From positions 70,495,798 through 70,559,797 of the forward strand of contig NC_063167.1 in the NCBI RefSeq assembly GCF_023159225.1: a stretch of DNA of 64,000 bases, given 5' to 3'. The notes beneath the pieces were generated by a model, which was not told the DNA's origin, made no database searches, and was given only the letters and a program-made list of their open reading frames with translations. The DNA is from Perognathus longimembris pacificus. Taxonomy: Eukaryota; Chordata; Mammalia; Rodentia; Heteromyidae. The translations under genes were made by a program, and so were the position numbers. Shown piece by piece: positions 33,855-44,209 of the stretch (the first letter of the stretch is position 1; every line of letters begins with the position of its first letter).

Positions 33855-34115
33855 GGGTTTCTTTTGGGTTTTTGTTTGTTTGTTTTGCTGGCCGGGGGCC
33901 TTGGACTAAGGGTTTGGGTGCTATCCCTAAACTCTTTGGTTCAGGGCTAGCACTCTATCACTTGAGCCACAGCTCCACTTTTGGTTTTCCGGTAATTAAT
34001 TGGAGATAAGAGTCTCACTGATTTTCCTTCCCTGGGCTGGCTTTGAACTTCCATCCTCAGATCTCAGCTTTATGAGTAGCTAGGACTACAGGCGTGAGCC
34101 ATTGATACCAGCTGA
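33855..34115 (-). repeat. Type 1 SINE, minus strand
   Basis: The full reversed element runs from a T/G-rich tail at about 33868 to 'ggactacaggcgtgagccat'. The word 'gagggttt' on both sides (33853 and about 34115) is a plausible target duplication. Confidence 0.88.
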
Positions 34116-34157
34116 GGGTTTTTGTTTTAGTTTCTGGGGTTTTTTGTTTGTTTTTTT

Positions 34158-34857
34158 GCCAGTCCCGGGGCTTGGACTCAGGGCCCGAGCACTGTCCCTG
34201 GCTTCTTTTTGCTCAAGGCTAGCACTCTGCCAGTTGAGCCACAGTGCCACTTCTAGCCATTTTCTGTATATGTGGTGCTGGGGAATTGAACCCAGGGCTT
34301 CATGTATGTGAGGCAAGCACTCTTACCACTAGGCCATATCCCCAGCCCCCCACACAGTCTTCCTTCCTCCCTTCTGCTCACTTACTCAGTGTCTGTTTGT
34401 TTCCTTCTATTTTTTCACTGTTTTACAGTTTTGTATTGTCTTTAAGCAGTTGTGCAAAGGGCTTTCAATCCAACGTGTCGGGTGCATGGTACCGCCTGCC
34501 CCTTTTCCACGAACAGAGAAGACAGCTTCTGGGCTCTGTAGTGTCGATGGATGGACAGCGCGGTTAATCAAATGGGACAGAACACTTTCTAACTCAAGAG
34601 AGCCCGGAGCACCCTTGCCAGAGGAGCCCCTATCCTCCCAGGCCCTGAATCTTCCTCTTTCTCACAAGATAGTTCAAAGCCGTTGGCTTTGTGAACTGAC
34701 CAAAGTCCCTTCAGTATTTAACTTCTAACTACTGACAACTTTTTGTGGCATGTTTTTGTGTCTGGCATGTCCATACAGGACCGGGCATACTGGAATCCTT
34801 AATCATTATTTTTACATCACAGCCAAACCAATAGAGTTGAAAGAGTAAGAACTCTTC

Positions 34858-34909
<52 letters not shown>

Positions 34910-34961
34910 AAAAGCTCAAATGCACGTACAAGAGACACATCCAAGTAAAAAGATCATCCAC
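34158..34961 (+). repeat. Interspersed duplication, copy B
   Basis: This is a near-identical counterpart of 22239-23026: the same type 2 SINE at the left, the same 590 bp beyond it, and a longer GT run (34860-34906). At the right end the match stops at 'agatcatccac', and the following base begins mid-way through another type 2 SINE (34962-35073). Copy B therefore appears to have been placed inside a pre-existing minus-strand SINE. Confidence 0.93.
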
Positions 34962-35073
34962 CTCTTGAGCCACAGCACCACTTCTGGCTTTTTCTATGTA
35001 TGATGTGCTGAAGAATCGAACCCAGGGCTTCATGTATGCTAGATAACTCTACCACTAGGCCACATTCCCAGCC
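34962..35073 (-). repeat. Partial type 2 SINE at the right edge of copy B
   Basis: It starts abruptly at 'ctcttgagccacagcaccac' and runs to the reversed head 'aggccacattcccagcc'. Its 3' half is missing or supplied by the SINE at the left edge of copy B. Confidence 0.85.
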
Positions 35074-35081
35074 GGATGAAT

Positions 35082-35320
35082 TCTTTTTGTTGTTGGTTGT
35101 GGGGCTTGAACTTTAGGCCTGGATGCTGTTCCTGAGCTCTTCAGCTCAAGGCTAGCGCTCTATCACTTGAGCCACAGCACCACTTCTGATTTTCTCGTGG
35201 TTAATTGGAGATAAGAATCTCACAGACTTTGCTGCCCAGGCCAGCTTTGAACCATGATCCTCAGATCTTAGTCTCCTGAGCAGCTAGGATCACAGGTGTG
35301 AGCCACTGGCTCCTGGCCGA
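35082..35320 (-). repeat. Type 1 SINE, minus strand
   Basis: 'gtggggcttgaactttaggc', 'ggttaattggagataagaat' and 'gctaggatcacaggtgtgag' give a complete copy. The flank after it, 'gagggtttctttt', also occurs before the SINE cluster at about 33853, suggesting nested insertions at one original site. Confidence 0.88.
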
Positions 35321-35847
35321 GGGTTTCTTTTATAATTGTTCCTGTGGTAAACAAGGCCAGTGACCACTTGGTCAATACCTGTGGAGCTGAATTCAAATAA
35401 CCAAACGGAATTGTCGTATGAATGAGACGAAGGCTTCTGCTCCTGATTCTTCTCCCAACTCCTTCCTCCTCTTCATGACCAAGCACCTACCCACCGCCAC
35501 TGTTCCCATTTATTGCATAGTTACTAGCCACCAGAACCGTGGATTTGATGATTTCATCAACATTTACCTTCCACCCAGTCAGGTTTCCCTGTTAAATCCT
35601 CTGAACAGTTTGCGAAGTTTACCTTGATATTCTTCCAGTTCATTATTCAAACATTAATTGAGGGCTGGTGATGAGCCAGGCCCCTCGCAGGTGCTGGTGT
35701 TGGGATGGCTGATTGCCGGCGTTGCAAGCTCACACCTCGGGAAGGAGTCAGAAAACTAAACAGACTGCTAGGGAGCAGCGGAAGCCCTGTTAGGCCTAGG
35801 CTAGAGCGGGCCCCAGGTTTGGGGAGCACTACCCCCATCTGTATGAA
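35321..35847. other. Intergenic, no recognised feature
   Basis: Single-copy sequence with possible MIR-like word 'cattaattgagggctggtgatgagccaggcccc' in part at 35653-35683. No gene signal. Confidence 0.45.
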
Positions 35848-36030
35848 ACAGCTGGATGTTTGTGGCCATTCTTGTAATCCTAGCTATTCAGAGGCTGAGA
35901 TCTGGGAATTGATGTTCAAGTCCAGCCCAGGCAGACACATCAGAGAAACTCATCAATTAGCTAGCAAAAGGCTGGAAGTGGAGGTGTGGCTCAAATGGTA
36001 GAGCACCAGCCTTGAAAATGCCAAATGAGG
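35848..36030 (+). repeat. Type 1 SINE, plus strand
   Basis: 'cattcttgtaatcctagcta' and 'ggtgtggctcaaatggtaga' mark a diverged copy leading straight into the GGAA array. Confidence 0.83.
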
Positions 36031-36560
36031 GCAAGAGAAAGGAAGGAGGGGAAAAAGGAAGGAAGGAAAGGAGGGAGGGAGGAAGGGAGGAAGGAAGGAA
36101 GGAGAAAGGAAGGAAAGAAGGAAGGAATGAGAAAAAGCAGAAGGAAGGAAAGGAGGGAGGAAGGAAGGAGGGAGGGAGGAAGGGAGAGAGGGAGGAAGGA
36201 GAAAAGAAGGAGGAAGGAGGGAGAAAGGAAGGAAAGAAGGAAGGAAGGAAGGAAGGAAGGAAGGGAAGGAAGGAAGGAAGGAAGGAAGGAAGGAAGGAAG
36301 GAAGGAAGGAAAGGAAGGAAGGAAGAAAGGAAGGAAGGAAGAAAGGAAGGAAGGAAGGAAGGGAAGGAAGGAAGGAAGGAAGGAAGGAGGAAAGGAAGGA
36401 AGGAAGAAAGGAAGGAAGGAAGGAAAGAAAGAAAGAAGGGAGGGAGGGAGCGAAGGCAGGAGGGAAGGAGAAAGGAAGGGAGGGAGCGAGGGAGGGAGGG
36501 AGGGAGGGAGGGAGGGAGGGAAGGAGGAAGGGAGGGAGGGAAGGAGAGAGGGAGGGAGGG
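36031..36560. repeat. 530-bp (GGAA)n/(GGGA)n array
   Basis: A purine-only array with a core of GGAA units (36236-36312 nearly pure) and GGGA blocks at the right end. It produces six long spurious frames (Lys/Glu/Gly/Arg on plus; Phe/Leu/Pro/Ser on minus). Confidence 0.97.
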
Positions 36561-37299
36561 CCATCCACTCTGACATCTCCCTGAGATCGTTTCTCCTGTG
36601 CTCATTGCCGTGTACTGCGTGTGCACTGTTTTGGGGAGCACACCTTGCTCACCCGGCCCTGTGACTGCAGTCCTGGTTGTGTTTTGGGGAGCTCACCTTG
36701 CTCACCAGCCCCGTGTTTTGGCATAGCCAGCCCTGGGAGGGAAAGCCTGGAAGAGCCACACTGTGCATGGGAGAATAAACCTGGTAACAACCCCCTTGTT
36801 CTTGGGACTAGAACATCATTTCAGCCTCGGCCTGGTCCATCTGGACCTCATTAACACCCTCAGCCACTCCCCCAATGGCCTTTAATGTCTAAATAATGAC
36901 TCCCTGTGGCCAGTCCCCATGATATCACCCCCTTCTGATTTGCATCTCACAGATAACAGACAGCTTGGGAATTGTGGAGCCTCCCTGGGCTGTTCTGAAA
37001 GCCTTTGCGTTACACTTCTGCTGTTACTTCCTCATTGCCCCGGCCCACACCAAGCTCCCCCAAAACCAGGGTGACCACTGGGGTGCTCAGAGCGTGGCTG
37101 ATGTGGACATCTTTCTGTGGACTTTGCCGTGTGTGTGTGTGTCTGTGTGTGTGTCTGTGTGTACACTACTCCCCTTCCCAATATTTGAATCACCGTCCCA
37201 CTTTGTGGGCACCTGGACACCACCCTGGGTACCACCCTTTCCTGACCCCCAGGTTTAGACCAGCTAGAAATGGTTTCCATGGAGCTAGGTGAGAACATG
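36561..37299. other. Intergenic, no recognised feature
   Basis: Single-copy sequence with a short GT-rich stretch (37130-37163). Direct repeats of 'ttttggggagc' (36629, 36682) and 'accttgctcacc' are present. No gene is called. Confidence 0.5.
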
Positions 37300-37470
37300 G
37301 CCAGACCCAGCACTGGTGGCTCACACCTGTAAGCCTAGCTACTCGGGAAACTGAGATCTGAAGATCACGGTTCAAAGACAGCATAAGCAGAGAAGTCTGT
37401 GAGACTCATATCTCCAACCAACCAACAAAAAGCCAGAAGTAGAGGTGTGGCTCAAGTGGAAGAGTGTGGC
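37300..37470 (+). repeat. Type 1 SINE, plus strand, 3' shortened
   Basis: 'cagcactggtggctcacacc' and 'ggtgtggctcaagtggaaga' are present, but the end of the tail is missing. Confidence 0.82.
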
Positions 37471-37635
37471 CACATTGTGCAGAATTAGGAAATCAAAAGC
37501 TGCTCTTTTTGAAAATGCAATTTAAAAAATTTTTTACCTCTTTTCACATTTCTTTTCAAAAATTCTCGTCTTCTCAGCTCAGTCAGCTCCTTCTTCTTGC
37601 TTGCAATTTAACTGACTCTTGGGGTCCCTCTTTTG

Positions 37636-37935
37636 ATGTGTGTGTGCATGTCTGTGTGTGTGCATGTCTGTGTGTGTGCATGTCTGTGTGTGTGCATGTA
37701 CTTATGTGTGCCAGGTACCCCTACTAGGGCTTGAACTCAGAACCTGGGTGCTGTCCCTTAGCTCTTTTGCTCAATGCCCATGCTGTATACTTGAGCCACT
37801 GCTCCATTTCTAGCAGGGTTTATTTCCTGGTTAATTGGAGACAAGAGTCTCAAGGACTTTTCTACCCAGGCTGGTTTTGAATGGAGATCCTGAGATTTCA
37901 GCCTTCTGAGAAGCTAGGACAGGCAAGAGCCAATT
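37636..37935 (-). repeat. 16-bp TG-rich repeat plus type 1 SINE, minus strand
   Basis: 'tgtgtgtgtgcatgtc' repeats four times (37636-37708) at the 3' end of a reversed type 1 SINE (37709-37935: 'ctggttaattggagacaaga', 'gagaagctaggacaggcaag'). Confidence 0.83.
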
Positions 37936-38097
37936 TTTTTCTTTTCCATGTCTAGGTTTGGCTTTGTCTATACAATACCAAACACCTAGACACACAGTAA
38001 GAACATGTTGTTGTCAACTGTCCCCATGTTAGGCATCTCTCAGGAGTAATTGCTTGATAAGGGAAATTGGTGTTTACTTCTTGTTTACCACTTGACA

Positions 38098-38322
38098 TCA
38101 AATGGATCGTGCCTGTAATCCTAGCCTACTCAGGATGGTGATTTAAAGCCCGCCTAGGCAGGAAAGTCCATGAGACTCTTAGCTCTGATTAACCAGCAAA
38201 AGCCAAAAGTGGAGCAGTGGCTCAAGTGGTAGAGCACCAGCCCTGAATGGAAAAGCCAAGAGAGAGTGTGAGGCTCTGAGTTCAAGCCCCAACAAAGCAT
38301 GCGCGTGCGCACACACACACAT
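38098..38322 (+). repeat. Type 1 SINE, plus strand, with CA tail
   Basis: 'gatcgtgcctgtaatcctag', 'ggagcagtggctcaagtggt' and 'gagttcaagccccaacaaag' are followed by a short alternating GC/CA run (38300-38322). Confidence 0.83.
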
Positions 38323-39897
38323 GTACTCTTGTCCTAAGGGTTACCATATCTACTCCTTATCTTTCCCCCTTTCTCAGGAAGAATTAGCCCTGTTAATCAT
38401 TTTATTGCCAAAGAAAAGGTGAGGAAGTGTGTGTCTCCCTGGACACGCAGGACACACCAGACTGCAGGGCCTGAACGAAGAGTCTGGAAGCTGTGGCTGA
38501 AATCTGGTCTCTCCCCCGCAGCCCCTCCACTCCATCTACAGGAGAAAGGCAAATGATGGCCATTCGTCATTCCTGTCCAAGAGGGCCCTCCTCCTTTGCG
38601 TGCGTTTTTCTTGGAGAGCTGTGCCACCCTGCTGGGACCACGGCAGCCGGCTGCTCTCCCGAGACAGCCAGCCCCAGACAGGAGCTCACCTCCTTACAGT
38701 TCCTCACGCCTAGCAGCCCCAGCCTTAATAACCCACCTCACCTTCTCCGGGGGAAGGACAAAGCATGGCGGAGGCGGGGGCTGTGGCCATCACTGTGGTG
38801 CACAGACTCTGCTCAGGCAAATCGAGAGACAGAGAGAAGAAGAAGAAGTAAACAGATCTACCAGACGTCCAGATCTCTAAAGCCAGCCTGGGACCATGGT
38901 CTCCTCAGAGCCCAGCCAGGGGTGCAGATGTCCCATCCAGGCCAGCCCTTGGAGTGGCCAGTACCTCAGGAAATCCAGGCTGGTGCCTGGCCTAGGCGCT
39001 GTCATCCCCAGCCTCTCCTTCCCGGTCCCTCCTGGCCTCCCCACCCCCACCTCCTTCCCCTCCTCCCTCCCGAGCCCCCTCCCTCCGCCTGCTCCCAAAG
39101 GAGGTGACAGACGGGCCTGTAATTTGGTTCATTCGCTCGACTGAAACAGCACCTGCCCCCCTCCCCTGGGACATGAGGGTCTCATCCCAAACCATACAGG
39201 AAGCCAAGGGCAGACCGAGCCCACATGCAAATGGTCCACACTGGAAGCCTCCCTTGCTGGCCCGGCCACAGACCCAGAGAAGCCAGCAGTGCCTCAAGTT
39301 CAGGCCACTAAACCACAGGGAACTTCTGTTTTCAAGTTTTCAATTAAAAAAAAAAACACCCTCAATTAGCTGCTCTTGAAATAAACAGCATTTTCTTCCA
39401 AAGGCCACCAGGCCGAAGCCAGGCCACACCAGCTGCCCAGATGCCCGGACAGAGGCTGGGAGTGAGGGCCAGGAGGCTGGGGGTTCTCGAGCTTCTCCGG
39501 CAGCGTGTGCCAGGGTCATGAGCCTGAGTGGGGCCTCCTGGTGGAGAAGGTAAAGCCGGAATGGGCCAGTTTCCTTTCTTCAAGACTTGGGAGCCCACAG
39601 AGCCTCTCCTGAGAGAGCAAGCAAGCGAGCACCTTCATTCCTTTCTCCTTCGGAGGGGAGGGCAGTGCAGGGTGCTAAGGGAGGGCGCTCCTGTCTGCTT
39701 CCCATAGGCAGGTGTGACCACCCCCCTCCCATACAGGATCCAGCTGCACAGCCCAGTCCTGCCTCCCTCCCCACCCCACCCCGAGCCCCCTCCTCAGCGG
39801 TATCCACTCTCTCCTGCCACAGGAGAAGTCAGGGGGAAGGAGCCAGAGCCCAGACTACATGAGAGAAAATATTCTAGTTTTCCAGTTTCTGTCTCAA
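38323..39897. other. Intergenic single-copy block, GC-rich
   Basis: This is about 1.6 kb without SINEs. The segment 39100-39400 holds homeobox- and POU-type words (ATGCAAAT at 39225-39232; CAATTA at 39341 and 39363) and a CACCTG E-box at 39150-39155. A 204-codon open frame (38493-39107) has no recognised domain and is not called. Confidence 0.5.

Positions 39898-39978
<81 letters not shown>
39898..39978. repeat. (CA)n(GA)n compound microsatellite
   Basis: A CA run (39901-39936) is followed by a GA run (39936-39978), directly before a type 1 SINE. Confidence 0.96.
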
Positions 39979-39982
<4 letters not shown>

Positions 39983-39987
39983 TTTGT

Positions 39988-40405
39988 CAGCCAGGCACTG
40001 GTGGCTCACATCTGTAAGCCCAGCTACCCAGGAGGCTGAGATCTGAGGTTCAAGGTTTGAAGCTAGCCTGGACAGAAAAGCCAATGAGATGCTTATCTGG
40101 AATTGGCCATTGAAAAGCCAAAAGTGGGGTGGGGGTGGGGAATGAGGGAGGATGTAACAAATTGTACAAGAAATGTACCCACTGCCTTATGTATGAAACT
40201 GTAACCCCTCTGTACATCACTTTGACAATAACTAAGTAATTATTTTTTAATGTAAAAAGAAAAAAAAAGCCAAAAGAGCTTTTTTTTTTTTTTTTTTTTT
40301 TTTGAGCTGTGGCTCAAGTGGTAGAGAACTAGGCTTGGGTGAAAAGGCTCAAGGACAGCATCTAGGCCCTGAGTTCAAGCCCTAGGCCTGGCACAAAAGA
40401 AAAAA
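39988..40405 (+). repeat. Type 1 SINE split by an L1 3' end
   Basis: The SINE head runs 39988-40124 ('ccaggcactggtggctcaca') and its tail resumes at about 40277 after an A and then T run ('gagctgtggctcaagtgg' to 'gagttcaagccctaggcctg'). Confidence 0.87.
40125..40264 (+). mobile_element. L1 3' end, about 140 bp, inside a SINE
   Basis: 'atgtaccca', 'gcctta', 'gaaactgtaacccctctgta' and an A-rich end match the 3' terminus of the L1s at 5.5 and 31.2 kb but with more differences. Flanking copies of 'aaaagccaaaag' (40113-40124 and 40265-40276) form a 12-bp target duplication. Confidence 0.83.
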
Positions 40406-42690
40406 CTAGCTCCAAAGTGAGTGTGCTTTCCAGGCCATGAGGTAGGCATGAGGGCCAGCCCCATACCCATGGCGCTCAGTGTCAGCTGACGCAGGCTCCC
40501 CTAGGTGGGGCCACCCTGGGCCTCTTCCCACACACTGCCCAGCCTGCAGTGTCACCTTGCAAAGTGGAAACAAATCTCTTCCTCTCAGAGTCTAGCCTCC
40601 CAGCAGGGCAGAGCAAAGAGAGGGCCGAGGCTCCTCTCTGGCTTCCAATCACGGGAAACCCTGGACTATGGCCCGTTGATGCAGAAGAATGTCACCCAAG
40701 TTACCTAACCCCTCTAAACCTCAACTTCCCCATACAGAAAAGGGAGCCAGGGAAGTTCCCACTGGGAGGACCAAGGAGACAGGCAGGCACAGTGCTCAGA
40801 GCACACAGTAGGCACCTTGCTGCTGCTGCTGACACCCAGAGAGCTTGCTTGCTCCTGGGACGGCCCAGCCCAGGATGGTGCCTGCTCTCAGGCTCTCAGC
40901 CTAGCTTCTAAAAGAGGAAAACACATCTAGAGATGAACATGTTGTCTCTGCATGGCCCTCCGTGCCACAGGCCAGTGGGGGCTGGCCCGGCACCTGCACC
41001 ACCCCCCCACCCAGCCTCTACCCGGCCAGGCTCTCCCCCACCCCAGCCCACCTCCCACACTGACGCCCCCTTGCCTTCTCTCTGCCCAGCATTTTTGCCC
41101 TGTGTTCTTTGCAAGGGTGAGGGGAGCCATGTGGGCGGGAAGGTGGCCTTGTCCATGGGTCCAGGTGGGGCTGGCCTGCAGGGGAGCAGCACAGGCTGGG
41201 CAAGGCACTGGGTATCAGGGGTTTGGTCAGTCAGGAAAAGGTCAGGGCGGGGAAGGCCAGGCTGGGAGGCCCTGGTAGGTGCATTTGGAGCCCCTAGAAC
41301 TGAGCAGCCTGGAAGAAGGAAAGAGAGCAGTATGAACATTGGTGGGGCTGATCTGAGGCTCTCAGAGGATGCTGCCCCTTAAGGCAGCCTTCCTAGCTCC
41401 CCGGGCTCAAGCACCCCACCCACCGCCCGGGCTGTCCTCTGCTGCTCCTCTTTTCTGGGCTTTACCTCTCTGCTGAGCATTTAGCATCATGCAAAAGTAA
41501 GCATGTCTTAAGTATTTGCTGGCATCTCTCCCTGTCTCCTGTAGGGAGGATCTAAACCACTGCCTGGTTTAGAGGCCGATGGATCAGCGCTGGTGGTAAG
41601 AACGAACGGCGTAGCCATCTTTACTCTCTGCTGTGTCTGCGCAGCTCTGGGCCCGCACTGGCCTCCAGGTAGGAGTCAGTCACACTCTGCAAAGGCAAAG
41701 ACACACAACTATCTTCCTCTCTTGGGGTCCCCAGACTGTAGAGCTGTGAAGGCAAGCAAGTGCCTTTTGATTCGGACAGGGCAGGGAGTGAACAGACCCC
41801 TCTGGGCTGTGCTGGTCAGTCAGAATTTGGGCTTCCCCAAGGGAAAGGGGGTCCTGATGCCCTCCAGGGGTTAGAAGTGGACTTGTTTCCTCAGGATGAG
41901 AGAAGAGCTATGTTTCCTGTTACTTGGTGAGGAGGATACAGAAGGCAATGGCTCCCCTGTGCCCAGGCGTGTGCAGACCTTCCGTGCCGTAAACTTCTCC
42001 AGCAGGAAGCAGGAGAGAAGTGACAATGAGGCCGTCCATAGAGGAGACACGCAAGCCACGAGACCACACATGCCATTTTTGCACCGAAACCAGAGATTTG
42101 GTGTGATACCAAGACACAGCTCACAATATAGCGAGGCACACACATAGGTGCAGATAGATAGAAAACAGATCAATAGATAGATCAGTCAATAGACAGACAG
42201 ACACCAGCTATACCTGTGTTCTGCCGTTTAAAGGGGATATTTTTCATTTTATACCTCTTTATAGATGACTTTCTTCTAGACCTTTATGCTCTATATTTTC
42301 CATGTTAGTGGGCACACATCTGCCTCTGTGCCCTGATGAAGGCTGGGGCAGCAGACAGCGCTGTGGAACCAAGCATGGACATGGACGTGACATTTCACTC
42401 AGAGCACCTCTGGGGCTTCCGCTTCCCAGCTCTGACTTGAAGAGGTTGGGTCAGGTGGCTCCTCCTAGGCATCTGGGACTTCCTGTAACACAGGCAGGAC
42501 GCTGATGTTCCTGGGGTGGCATGATCTGTGTCATCGCCGCTGGGGGAGGTGCTTCCAGACCCAAATTTAGAAAAACACCCTAACATCTCAACACAGAAAT
42601 ATGCCTACATGAAGGTTTTGATCTCATTTTACCAGTACACGTCTAGTACATTTCCTCATCAGTCCACATGATCTTCCTTTTAGACAGATA
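40406..42690. other. Intergenic sequence downstream of NHLH2
   Basis: SINE-free single-copy DNA. A reversed MIR lies at about 40700-40823 ('gttacctaacccctctaaac', 'acagtgctcagagcacacag'). A GATA/GACA-rich tract lies at 42150-42205. Open frames at 40908-41382 overlap in four frames and look like GC-rich noise. Confidence 0.5.
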
Positions 42691-44209
42691 TTGAAAGTAG
42701 AGGATTTTATTGGATACATTTATTGATATGCAAAACAGCGCACCATTCATGAGATATGAAAAACTTGTCAGATAGAAACCAGGTTATATCTATTTGCACT
42801 ACAAAATATTGCATTATATAAAGCAACCGAGACACAAAAAAACCCTGAAAAAGACTAAAATCTTTGGATAGCAGATGTGTTTCCTCCCCCTCGTCTCTAA
42901 AATACAACTCTTGCTTTAAGAGTTTCACAGCTGAGAATATGAAACGTTTTCAGGCTCTAGACTTCTTTTTGGTGGTCACATAGGAAAGTGGTTCAGAATT
43001 TATTATTTTTTTAGGAAAATAACTTAATTTCCTAAAAGCATCCTGCACACAAATTCACACACGCACACACACAGAGAAAAGCTAGTCTCCATATAAACAA
43101 GTCTGTAAAGTACTTTTTAAGACATAACTACAGATAAGAACAACACTTTTTTAAAAAACTATAATAGTGAATTGCTAGTGTTGCTGATCTCACGAGGAAA
43201 GAAGCTTTCAAGAACAAACATCTTAATATAGAAAATATGTTTAGAAACAGGAGAAGTGGGAGGACTTCTTATACAAGTGCAATATAATTAGAGCAAAAGG
43301 AAAGACCACACAGCATCGTCTCAACAAACACATAGAAAGTTCGACAGAATTGTTCCACAGGAAAAAGTGTAAACACTTGGCTATAAATAAATTGGCACAG
43401 TCTTCAAAGTAAAATTATCACCACTCTGAAAAATAAATGTCTTGAAAAAAATACTCTACTCCTTCTAACATAAATAAAAATAGGTTGTCTTTTTCTAACT
43501 GTTCCTATAGGTTTTACATGTTTAAGGTCACAAATAGATGGGTCTTTTTTTTCTTTTTTCTTTTTTCTTTTGGATATATAAAGGAGCACTTTGCCTGCCA
43601 AAGCAAACGTTCAAGATTCCGTTTAAATATGAACTTTGCGGTCCATCTTAAATCCTGCCGTGGGATTCCAACCTCACCAAGCACCACTCCTCACACAGTG
43701 TGTCTAATTGCTCTCAGTGCGTCTGTAACCCTACCAGCTAGTCACGTTCTGTTTCATTTGGATTCTAATATTACCTTCGGCTGACAACGGAACAAAAACC
43801 TCTCCCGCTGCGCCCTGCTACATCTTCATCTCCCGGTGGACAGGCTGCTCTCCCTCCTCATCCTCCCTCCCCAGCGTTCGGTGATTTGTCGATCGGAAAC
43901 GAAATCCACGGAGTCTAAAGTGAGCCAGGACGACCCTGGGCTCGTCTGGAAGGCCGGGGCCGCGGTGGGAGACAGAGAGCCGGGTCTCCTGTGCGTTAAA
44001 GCCACAGCCCTTAAGGGACTCCCTATCCATCCTGGGCTCCCCACAAGGCTCTTTGGCAAGGGAAGGACCCGACCCCGGCCACCCTCCCCCCACCTGCCGG
44101 CATGGGGAACCCCGCCCTCTCGCCCCGGGGACCCGGCCCGAGGGCGTCTCTGCGCCCCGGGTCCCTCTGGGTCCCGCCGGGTCCATGGCCCGGCGCCCAG
44201 CGGCGCGAC
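42691..44209 (-). other. NHLH2: NHLH2 3' UTR
   Basis: About 1.5 kb of AT-rich, repeat-free sequence lies between the NHLH2 stop codon and two closely spaced poly(A) signals. The absence of SINEs over this length, in a region that is otherwise full of them, is consistent with a transcribed and constrained 3' UTR. The exact end is inferred from the signals. Confidence 0.75.
42706..42724 (-). terminator. NHLH2: Two AATAAA poly(A) signals
   Basis: On minus, AATAAA is read at 42724-42719 and again at 42711-42706, 7 bases apart. Cleavage would be expected about 10-30 bases further, near 42680-42700. Confidence 0.75.

Noticed and set aside
35953..36641. Six frames of 180-216 codons on both strands
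   Set aside because: All read through the GGAA/GGGA array and consist of Lys/Glu/Gly/Arg or Phe/Leu/Pro/Ser repeats.
38493..39107. 204-codon plus frame
   Set aside because: No domain, no splice structure, and it runs over Pro/Ser-rich pyrimidine sequence. Possibly regulatory DNA instead.
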